DNA of 64,000 nucleotides from Myxococcota bacterium (GCA_022710975.1 JAKLGA010000004.1:365084-429083); one strand, 5' to 3'. Shown: positions 24,233-33,656, counted from the stretch's first letter. Notes: a model not told the origin generated them from the sequence alone. Numbers and translations: made by a program.

Positions 24233-26881
24233 ATGGACGAGAAGTACCACCCCAGGAAGATCGAGCCCGAGTGGCAGCAGGTGTGGGACGAGCGCGAGGT
24301 GTTCCGCGCCCGGGACGACGATCCCCGCCCCAAGTACTACGTGCTGGAGATGTTCCCGTACCCCTCGGGCAAGCTGCACATGGGGCACGTGCGGGTCTAC
24401 ACCATCGGGGACGTGATGGCCCGCTTCAAGCGCATGCAGGGCTTCAACGTGCTGCACCCCATGGGCTTCGACGCGCTGGGGTTGCCGGCCGAGAACGCGG
24501 CCCTCAAGGACGGCGTGCCCCCGGCCAAGCGCACCCGGGCCAACATCGACTCGGTGCGCGCGCAGCTCAAGGCGGTCGGCCTGAGCTACGACTGGACGCG
24601 GGAGCTCGCCACCTGCGATCCCGAGTACTACCGCTGGAACCAGTGGTTCTTCCTGCAGATGCTCGAGCGCGACCTCGTCTACCGCCGCAAGAGCCTGGCC
24701 AACTGGTGCACCGGCTGCCTGACGGTGCTGGCCAACGAGCAGGTGGTGGACGGCTGCTGCGAGCGCTGCAAGAGCGCGGTGGTGCAGCGGGAGATGCCCG
24801 ACTGGGCGCTGCGCATCACGCGCTACGCGGACCAGCTCGTGGACGATCTGGCGAAGCTCCCGCGCTGGCCCGAGCGCGTGACCGCCATGCAGCGGAACTG
24901 GATCGGGCGCTCCGAGGGCGCCGAGCTCCACTTCCCGGTGCTCGACCGGCCCGTCCCGCCGCTGAAGGTCTTCACCACCCGGGCGGACACCGTCTTCGGC
25001 GCGACCTACATGGTGCTGGCCCCGGAGCACCCGGCCGTGGCGGCGCTGACCGGCGACGCCCAGCGGGCGGCGGTGCGGGCCTTCGTGGAGCGCATGTCGC
25101 GGGTGGACAAGGCCGTGCGCACCGACGCGGGCACCGAGAAGGAGGGCGTCTGGACCGGGGCCTCGGCCCGGAACCCCTTCACCGGGGAGGCCATCCCCAT
25201 CTGGATCGCCAACTTCGTCCTGGCCGAGTACGGCACCGGCGCGGTCATGAGCGTGCCGGCCCACGACCAGCGCGACTTCGAGTTCGCCAGGCGCTACGCG
25301 CTGCCCATCCGCGTGGTCATCCAGCCGCCCGCGGGCGCGCGCCTGGAGAGCGCCAGCCTGGCCGAGGCCTGGGCGGAGGACGGGGTGCTGTGCGACTCGG
25401 GCGCGCACACGGGCAAGAGCTCGGCCCAGGCCCGCCAGGACATCGCCGCCGCCGCCCGGGCCGCGGGCCAGGGCGGACCCACGGTCAACTTCCACCTGCG
25501 CGACTGGGGCGTCTCCCGCCAGCGCTACTGGGGCACGCCCATCCCCATCATCCACTGCGAGCGGTGCGGCCTGGTGCCGGTGCCCTACGGCGACCTGCCG
25601 GTGCGCCTGCCACCCGAGGCGCCCCTCACGGGTACGGGCGAGCCGCCGCTCGCCAAGGTGGAGGCGTTCTGGAAGGTGAGCTGCCCGAGGTGCGGAGGGG
25701 CCGCCCGGCGCGACACCGACACCATGGACACGTTCGTGGACTCCACCTGGTACTTCCTGCGCTACCTCGATCCGCACAACGACCAGGCGCCCTTCGGCAA
25801 GGAGCTGGCCAGCCACTGGGCGCCCGTCGACCTGTACGTCGGCGGGCCCGAGCACGCGGTCATGCACCTGCTGTACTTCCGCTTCTGGTACAAGGTGATG
25901 CGCGACATGGGCCTGGTGACCAATGACGAACCAGTCGACCGCCTGCTGACCCAGGGCATGGTGGTGGACCACAGCTACCGCTGCCCGGAGCACGGCTACC
26001 GGGCCAAGGACGGCGTGACCGGACTGGACGAGGCGGGGAAACCCGTCGCAGGCGAGGTGCGCTGCAGCGCCTGCCAGCGCGAGGTCAAGGTGGCCCTGGA
26101 GAAGATGTCCAAGTCGAAGCTCAACGGCGTCTCTCCGGAGGCGGTCAGCGAGGCCTACGGCGCGGACACGCTGCGGCTCTTCTGCCTGTTCGCCGCGCCA
26201 CCCGAGAAGGACATCGAGTGGTCGGACGCCGGCGTGGCCGGCTGCTTCAACTTCCTGCGCCGGGTGTGGGCGCTGTACGCCCAGCACCTGGAGCGCCTGC
26301 CCCTGCTGCGCGATCTGGCGGGGCCGGTGGACGAGGCGCACCTCTCGCCCGCGCTGGTGTCGCTCCACCGCCTGATACACCGCACCCTCCAGCGGGTGAC
26401 GCGGGACATCGAGCAGGAGGTGCAGTTCAACACGGCCATCGCCGCGCTGATGGAGCTGCTGAACGCCTGCAAGGCGCTGGAGGACATGCCCGCGCCGTCC
26501 GCCGGGCTGCCCGACGATCCGGCCGCGCTGGCCCGCCTGCGCCTGCTCGGCTTCTGCCTGCGCTCGCTGGCGCTGATGCTGTCCCCCTTCGCCCCGCACT
26601 TCGCCGAGGAGGCCTGGGCCGGCCTGGGCGGGCGCGGCCTGGCCTGCGAGCAGCCCTGGCCGAGCTTCGATCCGGCCGCCACCCTGGAGGATCGCATCAC
26701 CGTGGCGGTGCAGGTGAACGGCAAGCTGCGCGCCACCCTCGATTTGCCGCGGGACGCGGACCGCACGGCCATGGAGGCCGCGGCCCGCGCCGACGCGCGC
26801 GTGCAGAAGTGGCTCGAGGGCAAGGCGGTGCGCAAGGTGATCGCCGTGCCCGGCCGGCTGGTCAACATCGTGGTCGGCTGA
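24233..26881 (+). CDS. leuS: Leucyl-tRNA synthetase
   Basis: An 882-residue class Ia aminoacyl-tRNA synthetase charging tRNA-Leu. The ATG at 24233 follows GGGAGAGCCAC and begins MDEKYHPRKIEPEWQ. The HIGH motif is HMGH at residues 49-52 (PSGKLHMGH), the zinc-ribbon cysteines are in CTGCL, the editing (CP1) domain lies at about 225-420 with TTRADTVFGATYMVLAPEHP, and KMSKSK is near residue 624. The C-terminal VQVNGKLRATLDLP domain is intact. It is followed at once by lptE and holA, an arrangement found in many proteobacteria. Confidence 0.98.
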   Translation: MDEKYHPRKIEPEWQQVWDEREVFRARDDDPRPKYYVLEMFPYPSGKLHMGHVRVYTIGDVMARFKRMQGFNVLHPMGFDALGLPAENAALKDGVPPAKRTRANIDSVRAQLKAVGLSYDWTRELATCDPEYYRWNQWFFLQMLERDLVYRRKSLANWCTGCLTVLANEQVVDGCCERCKSAVVQREMPDWALRITRYADQLVDDLAKLPRWPERVTAMQRNWIGRSEGAELHFPVLDRPVPPLKVFTTRADTVFGATYMVLAPEHPAVAALTGDAQRAAVRAFVERMSRVDKAVRTDAGTEKEGVWTGASARNPFTGEAIPIWIANFVLAEYGTGAVMSVPAHDQRDFEFARRYALPIRVVIQPPAGARLESASLAEAWAEDGVLCDSGAHTGKSSAQARQDIAAAARAAGQGGPTVNFHLRDWGVSRQRYWGTPIPIIHCERCGLVPVPYGDLPVRLPPEAPLTGTGEPPLAKVEAFWKVSCPRCGGAARRDTDTMDTFVDSTWYFLRYLDPHNDQAPFGKELASHWAPVDLYVGGPEHAVMHLLYFRFWYKVMRDMGLVTNDEPVDRLLTQGMVVDHSYRCPEHGYRAKDGVTGLDEAGKPVAGEVRCSACQREVKVALEKMSKSKLNGVSPEAVSEAYGADTLRLFCLFAAPPEKDIEWSDAGVAGCFNFLRRVWALYAQHLERLPLLRDLAGPVDEAHLSPALVSLHRLIHRTLQRVTRDIEQEVQFNTAIAALMELLNACKALEDMPAPSAGLPDDPAALARLRLLGFCLRSLALMLSPFAPHFAEEAWAGLGGRGLACEQPWPSFDPAATLEDRITVAVQVNGKLRATLDLPRDADRTAMEAAARADARVQKWLEGKAVRKVIAVPGRLVNIVVG

Positions 26882-26891
26882 CGGGGGGAGC

Positions 26892-27401
26892 GTGGCGCGC
26901 GCGGCCATCCAGGCGGGGCTCGTGCTGGCTGCGCTGGCCGCGGGCGTCGCGGCCTGCGGCTACCGGCTGGGCTCCGGCGCGGCGCTGGCCGACGGCTCCC
27001 ACCGCCTGGCGGTGCCGGTGGCCGAGAACCGCACCACCGAGCCCTGGGCGGGCGCCCACCTGACCCGGGCGCTGCGGCTCGAGGCCGAGCGCCTGGGGCT
27101 CCAGGTGGCGGGCGAGGGCCAGGCTCCGGCGCTGCGCGCGCGGCTGCTCACCCTGGACGCGCTGCCCCGGGCGGTGGCCGGGTACGGGGGGCGCTTCGCC
27201 ACCCGCGAGCAGGAGGTGCGGGTGGTCGTGGAGCTCAGCCTGGAGGGGGCGACGAGCGGGCCGCTGCGGCTGGAGGAGCGCGAGGGCTTCCTGTCGGCGC
27301 CGGATCTGCGCGGCACCGGCGCCAACCAGCGCCTGGCCGCGCGGCGGGCCCTGGAGCGGCTGGCGGCCCGGGCCGTGGAGCGGCTGCTGCGCACGTTCTA
27401 G
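26892..27401 (+). CDS. lptE: LPS-assembly lipoprotein LptE
   Basis: A 169-residue lipoprotein that plugs and supports the LptD outer-membrane channel for LPS export. The GTG at 26892 follows GGGGGGAG. The signal sequence ends in the lipobox GVAACGYRLG, and the CGYxL start of the mature protein is the LptE hallmark. VPVAENRT and a Thr/Arg/Leu-rich helix follow, then a strand with YGGRFATREQEVRVVVELSL. Its place between leuS and holA supports the assignment strongly. Confidence 0.9.
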   Translation: MARAAIQAGLVLAALAAGVAACGYRLGSGAALADGSHRLAVPVAENRTTEPWAGAHLTRALRLEAERLGLQVAGEGQAPALRARLLTLDALPRAVAGYGGRFATREQEVRVVVELSLEGATSGPLRLEEREGFLSAPDLRGTGANQRLAARRALERLAARAVERLLRTF

Positions 27402-27479
27402 CCCGGTTCGCGGTGCTCACCGGACATGGTACTCTTCGCCCCGGGCTACGGGCTCGAGTACCTTGGCGCGGGAGGAGAC

Positions 27480-28541
27480 ATGGATCTGGTCCAGCTCGGC
27501 AAGGCGCTCAAGAAGGGCGAGCTGGCCTCGACCTACCTGCTCGCGGGCGAGGAGGAGGCGCTGCTCGAGCGTGCCCTGAAGCAGGTCATGGCCCGCGCGC
27601 TCTCGGCCAAGGGCGCCTCCGACCTGTCGGTCAGCCGGCTGGAGGGCAAGGGCGCCTCGGCCGCCGAGATCGAGGCGGCCACCCGCACCGGCTCGCTGTT
27701 CGGCGGGCGGCGGGTGGTGGTGGTCCGGGACGCGCAGCAGCTCGCGGCCGCGGAGCAGAAGAAGCTGGCCGAGTACCTCAAGCAGCCGCTGCGGGGCGCC
27801 ACCCTGGTGCTGCTGGTGCGCGGGGCCGGTCCGGGCACGCGCGATCCCAAGGCCGGCAAGGCCGCCTCGGCGGCCAAGAGCTTCCAGAAGGCCGTCGAGG
27901 CCGGCGGCGGCGTGACGGTGGACTGCCCGCGGCCCAAGGCGCGGGATCTGCCGCGCCTGGCCGAGGAGCTGCTGACCGAGCAGGGGCTCAGCGCCGATCG
28001 CGACGGGCTGCACGCCCTGGTGGACGCGGTGGGTGAGGACCTGACCGGGCTGATGCAGGCGGTGGAGAAGCTGGCGCTCTACATGGGCGGGTCCGGCAGC
28101 GTGGCCGCGGCGGACGTGGCCCAGGTGGTGGCCGACACCCGCAGCGAGTCCATCTTCGAGCTGACCGACGCGACCGCCGAGGGCGACGCCTCGAGCGCGC
28201 TGGGCGTGCTGCGCCGCCTGCTCCGGGACGGGGAGGGGGCGCTCGGCATCCTGGGGCAGCTCACCCGCCACCTGCGCAACCTGGCCGCGGTCCAGGCGCT
28301 CGCCAGGCGCGGCCAGGGCCAGGAGGAGATCCGCGAGGCGCTCGGGCTGCACCCCTTCGTGGTCAAGAAGTCCCTCGACCAGGCCCGCCGCTTCACCCCC
28401 GAGGGGCTTACGCGCTGCCTGCAGGCGCTGGCCGAGTCCGACCGCGCGCTCAAGGGTGGGCGGCTGTCCGACGAGGTCCAGCTCGAGCGGCTGCTGCTGC
28501 AGCTCACCGGAGGGCGCGCCGGGGGCCAGCGCGGTCGCTGA
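27480..28541 (+). CDS. holA: DNA polymerase III subunit delta
   Basis: The clamp-loader delta subunit, which opens the beta sliding clamp. The ATG at 27480 follows GGAGGAGAC; an upstream ATG at 27426 lacks a site and overlaps the region before it. The 353 residues fit HolA: an N-terminal LASTYLLAGEEEALLERAL segment (delta has YLLxGxE in place of a Walker A), RRVVVVRDAQQL, LVLLVRG, and the C-terminal LTRHLRNLAAVQALA collar. It converges on rpsT about 65 bases downstream. Confidence 0.93.
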   Translation: MDLVQLGKALKKGELASTYLLAGEEEALLERALKQVMARALSAKGASDLSVSRLEGKGASAAEIEAATRTGSLFGGRRVVVVRDAQQLAAAEQKKLAEYLKQPLRGATLVLLVRGAGPGTRDPKAGKAASAAKSFQKAVEAGGGVTVDCPRPKARDLPRLAEELLTEQGLSADRDGLHALVDAVGEDLTGLMQAVEKLALYMGGSGSVAAADVAQVVADTRSESIFELTDATAEGDASSALGVLRRLLRDGEGALGILGQLTRHLRNLAAVQALARRGQGQEEIREALGLHPFVVKKSLDQARRFTPEGLTRCLQALAESDRALKGGRLSDEVQLERLLLQLTGGRAGGQRGR

Positions 28542-28607
28542 CGGCACGCGCCGAACCATGCCGACGGTGATCGGTGGATGGAGCGGAGGGGCGGCCTGGG
28601 CCGGGGC

Positions 28608-28877
28608 TCAGGCCTTCTGCTTGCGGTGAACGGCCGCGCTCAGCCGGCCGACCTTGCGGGCCGCGGTGCGCTTGCGCATCACGCCCTTGGTGGCGGCCTT
28701 CATCAGCGAGGAAATCGCCTTGCGCAGCTGCTCCTCGGTCTTCTTGGTGTCCTTGCCTTCGAGGACCTCGGTCAGCTTGCGAACCTCGGTCTGCACCTTG
28801 GCGCGGGCCGAGCGGTTGTGGGTGCGGCGCTTCAGGGACTGACGATGACGCTTCTCTGCGGACGCATGCGTGGCCAC
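28608..28877 (-). CDS. rpsT: 30S ribosomal protein bS20
   Basis: An 89-residue basic helical protein binding 16S rRNA. It starts at a GTG (28877) behind GGGAGG. The N-terminal ATHASAEKRHRQSLKRR and the NRSARAKVQTEVRKL helix are typical, as is the KGVMRKRTAARKVGRLSAAV C-terminus. A GTG start for rpsT fits the tight autoregulation known for this gene family. A promoter is proposed at 28923-28951. Confidence 0.95.
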   Translation of the reverse strand: MATHASAEKRHRQSLKRRTHNRSARAKVQTEVRKLTEVLEGKDTKKTEEQLRKAISSLMKAATKGVMRKRTAARKVGRLSAAVHRKQKA

Positions 28878-28922
28878 GAACTGCCTCCCTCGGGGTCGTG
28901 CCCCGGGCTATTGGAGCGGTGT

Positions 28923-28951
28923 GGTCTAACCCGACCTGCTGGAATAGTCAA
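28923..28951 (-). promoter_or_regulatory. Candidate rpsT promoter
   Basis: On the minus strand TTGACT (28951-28946) and TAGACC (28928-28923) with a 17-base spacer. The leader would be about 39 bases. Confidence 0.45.
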
Positions 28952-29331
28952 GCGGAAAGCGCCTTCGCGCGGACGGGCCGCGGGCCGGCGTTTCGCGGGC
29001 CAGATCAAAGACGCACGCGGACGGCGGGTTGCACGGCGCGGGTGCGAGAACGCACCACCCGCGCTGGCGCGCGCGATCCACGTGTGGAAAACACGCTCCA
29101 GAAGCCTCGATTTCGTGCCCATGACACGCATCTCCGCGTCAGGGCGTGCAGTTTCGAAAACGACCCCGAAAAGTGTTGGCTTTTGTGTGCCAGTGGCATG
29201 AAAACATTGCGGTTAGTAAGAGCACACAAAGTGTGCATCCGGGAGCCAAAGAGCCCGTGAATCAGCTGGTATTGGCTTTCTCATAGAGATGTCCACATGT
29301 TTTCCACAATTCGTGTGGGAAAGATCAGCGC
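28952..29331. other. AT-richer gene-free region with DnaA-box-like sites and a palindrome
   Basis: No coding sequence is supported. It holds two near-matches to the DnaA box TTATCCACA (TTTTCCACA at 29300-29308 on plus and 29083-29091 on minus), two weaker ones (29289-29297; 29314-29322 on minus) and a perfect inverted repeat GCACAC-AAA-GTGTGC at 29222-29236. The region from 29130 to 29330 is clearly less GC-rich than its flanks. It could be a regulatory or replication-related site; nothing here is proven. Confidence 0.4.
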
Positions 29332-30123
29332 TCAGCGGGCCGCGAGCTCGCGCTTGGCTTCCTGCCACAGCGCCTCGAGCTGCTCCAGGCTCATGGCCTG
29401 CATGTCGAGGCCGCGCTGCGCGGCCACCTGCTCCATGTGCTGGAAGCGCTCGCGGAAACGCTGGCATGCGGCCCGCAGCAGCTCCTCGGACTGGAGCGAC
29501 AGGTGGCGGGCCAGGTTGGCGAGCGCGAACAGCAGGTCGCCGATCTCCCAGGCCGCCTCGGCCTGGCGGGCGTGCGGGTCGGTCCCCGCCAGGGCGGCCT
29601 CGAGCTCCGCCACCTCCTCGCGGACCTTCTCCATGACCTGGCCCGCGTCGCGCCAGTCGAAGCCCACCCGGCCCGCGCGCTCGGACAGCCGCTGGGCCTG
29701 GAGCAGCGCCGGCATGCTCTTCGGGACCCCGGCCAGCAACCCGCCCGGACCCGTGGCCCGGCCCCCCCGCTCGGCCTTCTCCTCGGCCTTGATCCGTTCC
29801 CAGTGGAGCGCGACCTCGCCGGGGCTGGCCGCCTGGCCGTCGCCGAACACGTGCGGGTGGCGGCGGACCAGCTTGCGGGCGATGCCATCCACCACCTGCT
29901 CGATGCCGAACTGCCCGCGCTCCGAGGCGATCTGGGCCTGGAACACGATTTGCAGCAGGACGTCGCCCAGCTCCTCGCAGTGGGCCCGCGGCTCCCCGCG
30001 CTCCATGGCCTCGAGCAGCTCGTAGGCCTCCTCGATCAGGTAGGGCTCGAGGGTCTCGAGGGTCTGCGCCCGATCCCAGGGGCAGCCGCCCTCGGGAGCC
30101 CGCAGGCGCGCCATGATGCGCAC
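29332..30123 (-). CDS. mazG: Nucleoside triphosphate pyrophosphohydrolase MazG
   Basis: A house-cleaning all-alpha NTP pyrophosphatase. Both MazG halves are present: RLRAPEGGCPWDRAQTLETL and EEAYELLEAMERGE with EELGDVLLQIVFQA in the N-terminal half, and EEVAELEAAL with EIGDLLFALANLARHL in the C-terminal half; these EExxE and ExxD sets bind magnesium. The GTG at 30123 is the first usable start, but the codons before it (ERPHSFAEL) look like genuine MazG N-terminal sequence, so the start may be a non-standard codon slightly upstream. It lies downstream of two tRNA genes in the same orientation. Confidence 0.93.
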   Translation of the reverse strand: MRIMARLRAPEGGCPWDRAQTLETLEPYLIEEAYELLEAMERGEPRAHCEELGDVLLQIVFQAQIASERGQFGIEQVVDGIARKLVRRHPHVFGDGQAASPGEVALHWERIKAEEKAERGGRATGPGGLLAGVPKSMPALLQAQRLSERAGRVGFDWRDAGQVMEKVREEVAELEAALAGTDPHARQAEAAWEIGDLLFALANLARHLSLQSEELLRAACQRFRERFQHMEQVAAQRGLDMQAMSLEQLEALWQEAKRELAAR

Positions 30124-30226
30124 CAGCTCGGCGAAGGAGTGTGGGCGTTCCGCGTCGATGGCCGTCGTACCTCGTGTCCGGACCTGAAACGAACCGGGCC
30201 GCCGGAGTTGCCTCCGGCGGCCCGCA

Positions 30227-30299
30227 TGACCCCAAGGGGACTCGAACCCCTGTTCTCGGCGTGAGAGGCCGATGTCCTAGACCGCTAGACGATGGGGCC
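30227..30299 (-). tRNA. tRNA-Glu (anticodon CTC)
   Basis: The minus strand folds into a complete cloverleaf: acceptor GGCCCCA pairing with TGGGGTC, D-arm TCTAGCGG, anticodon loop CTCTCAC giving CTC, T-loop GGTTCGAGTCC. The 3' CCA is not encoded. It lies 27 bases downstream of tRNA-Thr. Confidence 0.95.
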
Positions 30300-30326
30300 G
30301 TTCACGATTCTCACGTATATTTTCAA

Positions 30327-30399
30327 AGCCGACGAGCGGGCTCGAACCGCTGGCCTGCTGATTACGAATCAGCTGCTCTGCCAACTGAGCTACGTCGGC
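30327..30399 (-). tRNA. tRNA-Thr (anticodon CGT)
   Basis: Complete cloverleaf on the minus strand: acceptor GCCGACG pairing with CGTCGGC, D-arm TAGCTCAGTTGGCAGAGCA, anticodon stem CTGAT/ATCAG around TTCGTAA giving CGT, T-loop GGTTCGAGCCC. CCA is not encoded. Confidence 0.95.
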
Positions 30400-30431
30400 C
30401 TGTCAAGGAGCTTTGACCAAAACGGACGCCC

Positions 30432-30460
30432 ATTTAACAGACCGACCCCGGGCCTGTCAA
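30432..30460 (-). promoter_or_regulatory. Promoter of the tRNA-Thr/tRNA-Glu unit
   Basis: On the minus strand a perfect TTGACA (30460-30455) and TTAAAT (30437-30432) are separated by 17 bases. Transcription would begin near 30425, about 25 bases before tRNA-Thr. Read-through could also serve mazG. Confidence 0.65.
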
Positions 30461-30467
30461 GCATCTT

Positions 30468-31202
30468 TTAGAAGATGAACAACGGGAGGCCGCCGGACAG
30501 GTCGAACCACGACCAGTCGAGCTCCGTCGTGTCCGCGTCGAGCAGCAGGCCGACGGAGACGAGGTGCATCCCCCGCCCGTATTCCGGCCGGGAGGTGCTC
30601 ATCCAGCCGTGCTGCTGGTGGTGGTAGGCGTACTGCAGCACGACCCCGCCGAAGCGCAGCCGGGCGCCCACCTCCCAGCTCTCGGAGCGGCCGTTGATCT
30701 CGACCCGGTCGGCCTCCCAGGGCCAGAAGTACCGGCTCCACACCCCCAGACCCGGCAGCCAGCTGCGCGGCCCCCAGGGCAGCCCCTCGGCCCCCACCAC
30801 CAGCGCCGCCCCGCCCAGCCCGAGCTCCGGCCCCACGCCGACCGACAGGTGCTCGGTCTGCACCGTGGCGAAGGAGGTCAGCGACAGATCGGCCCACCAG
30901 GTGTACAGCTTCTGGTTGGAGCGGGCGGGGAGCTGCGCCCCGATCAGCAGGCCGATGTTCTCCTCGAACACCCAGGCGTAGCCCGCGCCGACCTGGAGCG
31001 GGTTGCCGGCGACACCCACGCCGGGATCCACGCAGCCGTCCGCGCCCGCGCACTCCGTCAGGCGCTCCTCGGTGTACCCCATGCCCATGGACACCTCCAC
31101 CCAGGGTCCGGGCGCGGCGCGCAGGCCGTGCATCAGGGGCGTCGCGCAGCCCGCGGGGGCGAGCGCCAGGAGCAGCAGCAGGAGCGCGCGCCGCGGGCTC
31201 AT
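30468..31202 (-). CDS. Outer-membrane beta-barrel-like lipoprotein
   Basis: A 244-residue protein whose ATG (31202) overlaps the stop of the upstream gene (ATGA), so the two form an operon. The signal sequence ends in APAGC, a lipobox. The rest alternates hydrophobic and polar residues in strands (VGAGYAWVFEENIGLLIGAQL, LSVGVGPELGLGG, WEVGARLRFGGVVLQYAYHH) and ends in FIF, with a terminal Phe as in outer-membrane barrels. A barrel and a lipid anchor together are unusual, so the lipobox may be incidental. Function unknown. Confidence 0.65.
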   Translation of the reverse strand: MSPRRALLLLLLALAPAGCATPLMHGLRAAPGPWVEVSMGMGYTEERLTECAGADGCVDPGVGVAGNPLQVGAGYAWVFEENIGLLIGAQLPARSNQKLYTWWADLSLTSFATVQTEHLSVGVGPELGLGGAALVVGAEGLPWGPRSWLPGLGVWSRYFWPWEADRVEINGRSESWEVGARLRFGGVVLQYAYHHQQHGWMSTSRPEYGRGMHLVSVGLLLDADTTELDWSWFDLSGGLPLFIF

Positions 31203-32536
31203 CGGCAGGCCGCCTCGCCGAAGTGGCCGAGCCGCATCCGGCGGCCGGGCCAGGGGCTGAACCGGAGGGTGAGCGGCGTCGAGCGCAGCAGGGCCGGCGT
31301 GAAGGCGGCCGCGCTGGGCTCGGGCACGAGCGCGGTGGGCGCGCTGCTGCCGCAGCCCTGGGCGAGGGCGCCCGTGTCGTCGAGCCCCCAGATCCCGGGC
31401 GCGCACTCCTCGCCGCGCATCTGGCAGCCGAGCAGCCGCGGGCCACCCGCGGGCGCGGCCCCGAAGCCGATGGCCAGGCCCCGTCCGTCGAGGTCCAGGA
31501 GGTGCTGGCCGCGGAGCGCCCCGTCCCCGGGCTCCAGGACGAGCGTGCGGAGCTCCGCGGACTGGGCGGTCCCGTCGCCGGGGAAGGTCAACCCTGCGGC
31601 CAGGAGGCTGCCGTCCGGGGCGAGCCCCAGGGCGGAGGGCGCCGAGGGGGCGTCCCCGAGCGCCAGCTGCCAGAGCGGCTGCCCGGCCGGGTCCAGGCGT
31701 GCGAGCCAGAGGTGGGCATGGAGGCCGCCGGCCTCGCGGTGCTGGCCGAGGATCGCCAGCGAGCCGTCGGGCAGGGCCAGCGCCCGGCTGGCGCTGAAGT
31801 CACCCGCGGGCAGCCTCAGGAACCCCGCGCGGGTGGCCGCGCCCTCGGCGTCGAGGTCGAGCAGCACGACCCCGTGGTCGGGGCTCCCGGTCTGGGCGAG
31901 GGCGTTGGCCAGCACCCTGGCGCCCGCGGGCCCGGGTGCCAGCGCGGCGGCCTTCAACCACAGCTCCGAGTCGAACCTCCGCGCCCAGCGCGGGGTCAGA
32001 TCGGCCTCGAGGCGGATCACCACGGGCGCGGCCTGCGTCCCGGTCCCGGGCCGATCCTGGGTCGCCAGCAGCCAGAAACCGTCGTCCGCCGCCGGCTCGA
32101 GCCGTTGCGGGCGCAACCCGTCGGCGCCGGTCAGGGTGCCCAGCCGGACCGGGCTGCCGTCCCCGGCGAGCTCCACGAGCAGCGGGCTCGGGTCGCGGTC
32201 CACGCCGGCCTCGGCCACCAGGACCAGGCCGCCTCCGCCCGCGGGCTGCAGGCCGAGCACCTGCTCGGCCTCGCCGGTCCCCAGGATCTCGTGCCAGCGC
32301 TGCTCCCCGCCCGGGCCGTAGCGGCCGACCCACACGTCGCCCGTGGGGTCGGCCTGGCCCTCGAGCGGCGGCTCGGGGTCGAACAGCGAGGTCGAGCCGG
32401 CGAAGAAGGCGTCTCCTGAGGGCTCGAGCAGGGCCTGGGTGGGGTAGGGCTGCGGCATGGGCACCCCGCAGCCGCAGGCCAGGAGCGGTAGCGCCGCGAA
32501 GAGAAGAGCATTCAGGGTGGCAGAGGAAATCCGCAT
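31199..32536 (-). CDS. Lipoprotein with predicted beta-propeller
   Basis: A 445-residue lipoprotein of unknown function. I chose the ATG at 32536 because it gives a compact signal sequence ending LLACGCG; the GTG at 32593 adds 19 polar residues. The mature part has repeated units with a hydrophobic strand, a GDG/ADG/PDG turn and a second strand (GSPVRLGTLTGADGL, DGFWLLATQDR, DGSLAILGQHREAG, DGSLLAAGLTFPGDG), a pattern of beta-propellers that report measured values. The downstream gene is coupled by a four-base overlap. Confidence 0.68.
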   Translation of the reverse strand: MRISSATLNALLFAALPLLACGCGVPMPQPYPTQALLEPSGDAFFAGSTSLFDPEPPLEGQADPTGDVWVGRYGPGGEQRWHEILGTGEAEQVLGLQPAGGGGLVLVAEAGVDRDPSPLLVELAGDGSPVRLGTLTGADGLRPQRLEPAADDGFWLLATQDRPGTGTQAAPVVIRLEADLTPRWARRFDSELWLKAAALAPGPAGARVLANALAQTGSPDHGVVLLDLDAEGAATRAGFLRLPAGDFSASRALALPDGSLAILGQHREAGGLHAHLWLARLDPAGQPLWQLALGDAPSAPSALGLAPDGSLLAAGLTFPGDGTAQSAELRTLVLEPGDGALRGQHLLDLDGRGLAIGFGAAPAGGPRLLGCQMRGEECAPGIWGLDDTGALAQGCGSSAPTALVPEPSAAAFTPALLRSTPLTLRFSPWPGRRMRLGHFGEAACR

Positions 32537-32854
32537 GCGTTCACCGCGCCGTTCGACACGGGCTGACAACGCGCTATTCAGCCAGAAACTCACACCGCCT
32601 TCAACGCGAGCTCCGTGCCACGTCCCTGATCACGTGCCGTGGCGTGGCTCCGGGGTCGCGATCTGTGAGGGTGAAGTCGAAGGGCCTCGCGGCAGCCAGC
32701 CTGGCTGGGCCAAGCTTCCTTCCTGCTCTCCTCCCTGAAAGAAACTCCTGAGCGCTCAGGCACGGAAGGCCAGCCAACGAATCATCCACCTGGGCTGACC
32801 CACTCGCTGCAGGTGGGCACCCGCCGGCGGGGCAGCTTCACTGGCGGAAGCGGC
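32537..32854. other. Gene-free stretch with one GA-rich repeat
   Basis: No gene is supported. On the minus strand 32750-32715 reads GGAGTTTCTTTCAGGGAGGA and then GAGCAGG, another copy of the GA-rich dispersed repeat. Base composition is more mixed than in the flanking genes. The stretch marks the border of an accessory segment that continues to about 35 kb. Confidence 0.4.
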
Positions 32855-33364
32855 TCAATCGCGGAAGCCGATGCGCCTCCTGGGCGTCGGAGGTGGTGCC
32901 ATGAGCTCGTGGATGGCGTCGAAGACCACCTTGAACCTCGCGTCGCACTTCTTCTCGAGCGCGGCGAGCTTGCGGGCCAGCTCCGCGTTGGACTGGAGCA
33001 ATCCTCGGAGGCGGACGAAAGCTCTCATGATCTCGATGTTCACCTGCACCGCACGCTCGCTGCGGAGCACGCTCGAGAGCATGGCCACACCCTGTTCCGT
33101 GAAGGCGAACGGGCGGTACCGGCGACCACCCCAGGAACTTGAGGTCACAGATTGTGACCTCAAGTTCTCGGACTCCGCCTCGTCGAGCTGGAACATGAAG
33201 TCAGCCGGAAACCGGCCCAAATTGCGCTTCACTGCCTGGTTCAGGACCTTGACTGGAACACAGTACAATGGGGCGAGGGCGAGGTCGAGAAGCACCCTCT
33301 GACCGCGCACCACCAAGATCACGGCCTCGATCTGCGCGACCGGGACCAGAGCTGCCTCGATCAT
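32855..33364 (-). CDS. ORF6N-domain protein
   Basis: A 169-residue protein with an N-terminal ORF6N (KilA-N-related) DNA-binding domain, a family found in phages and mobile elements: [21 protein letters not shown], then [22 protein letters not shown] and [15 protein letters not shown] are the signature segments. A basic helical tail follows ([20 protein letters not shown], probably coiled coil). The ATG at 33364 has GGAGGG six bases upstream. Its neighbours are not phage genes, so it is either a lone remnant or a domesticated regulator. Divergent from the next gene. Confidence 0.88.
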   Translation of the reverse strand: MIEAALVPVAQIEAVILVVRGQRVLLDLALAPLYCVPVKVLNQAVKRNLGRFPADFMFQLDEAESENLRSQSVTSSSWGGRRYRPFAFTEQGVAMLSSVLRSERAVQVNIEIMRAFVRLRGLLQSNAELARKLAALEKKCDARFKVVFDAIHELMAPPPTPRRRIGFRD

Positions 33365-33656
33365 GCATCCCTCCGAACTCGATGGGCCCTACGGCGAGGT
33401 TCGCGCCTCGTGACCGCGACCCGGCGGGCAACGCTCGCAAGTGCTATGCCAGGAGTCCGATCAAACGAATCCGCGGGGTTGCGCGGGACCAGGTCGAGGT
33501 CGAGCCACGCCGTGCCCGGTTTTTCCGGACACCGTGTCCGGAATTCGGTCACCCTACTCCGATGCAGGCGGGTGGCACCCAGGGCGTAGCAGGGGCATCT
33601 GCCTCCGCCAGGATCCGTCAGCCGATGGTATGCTCCGATCTTGGGGAGGAGAGTCC

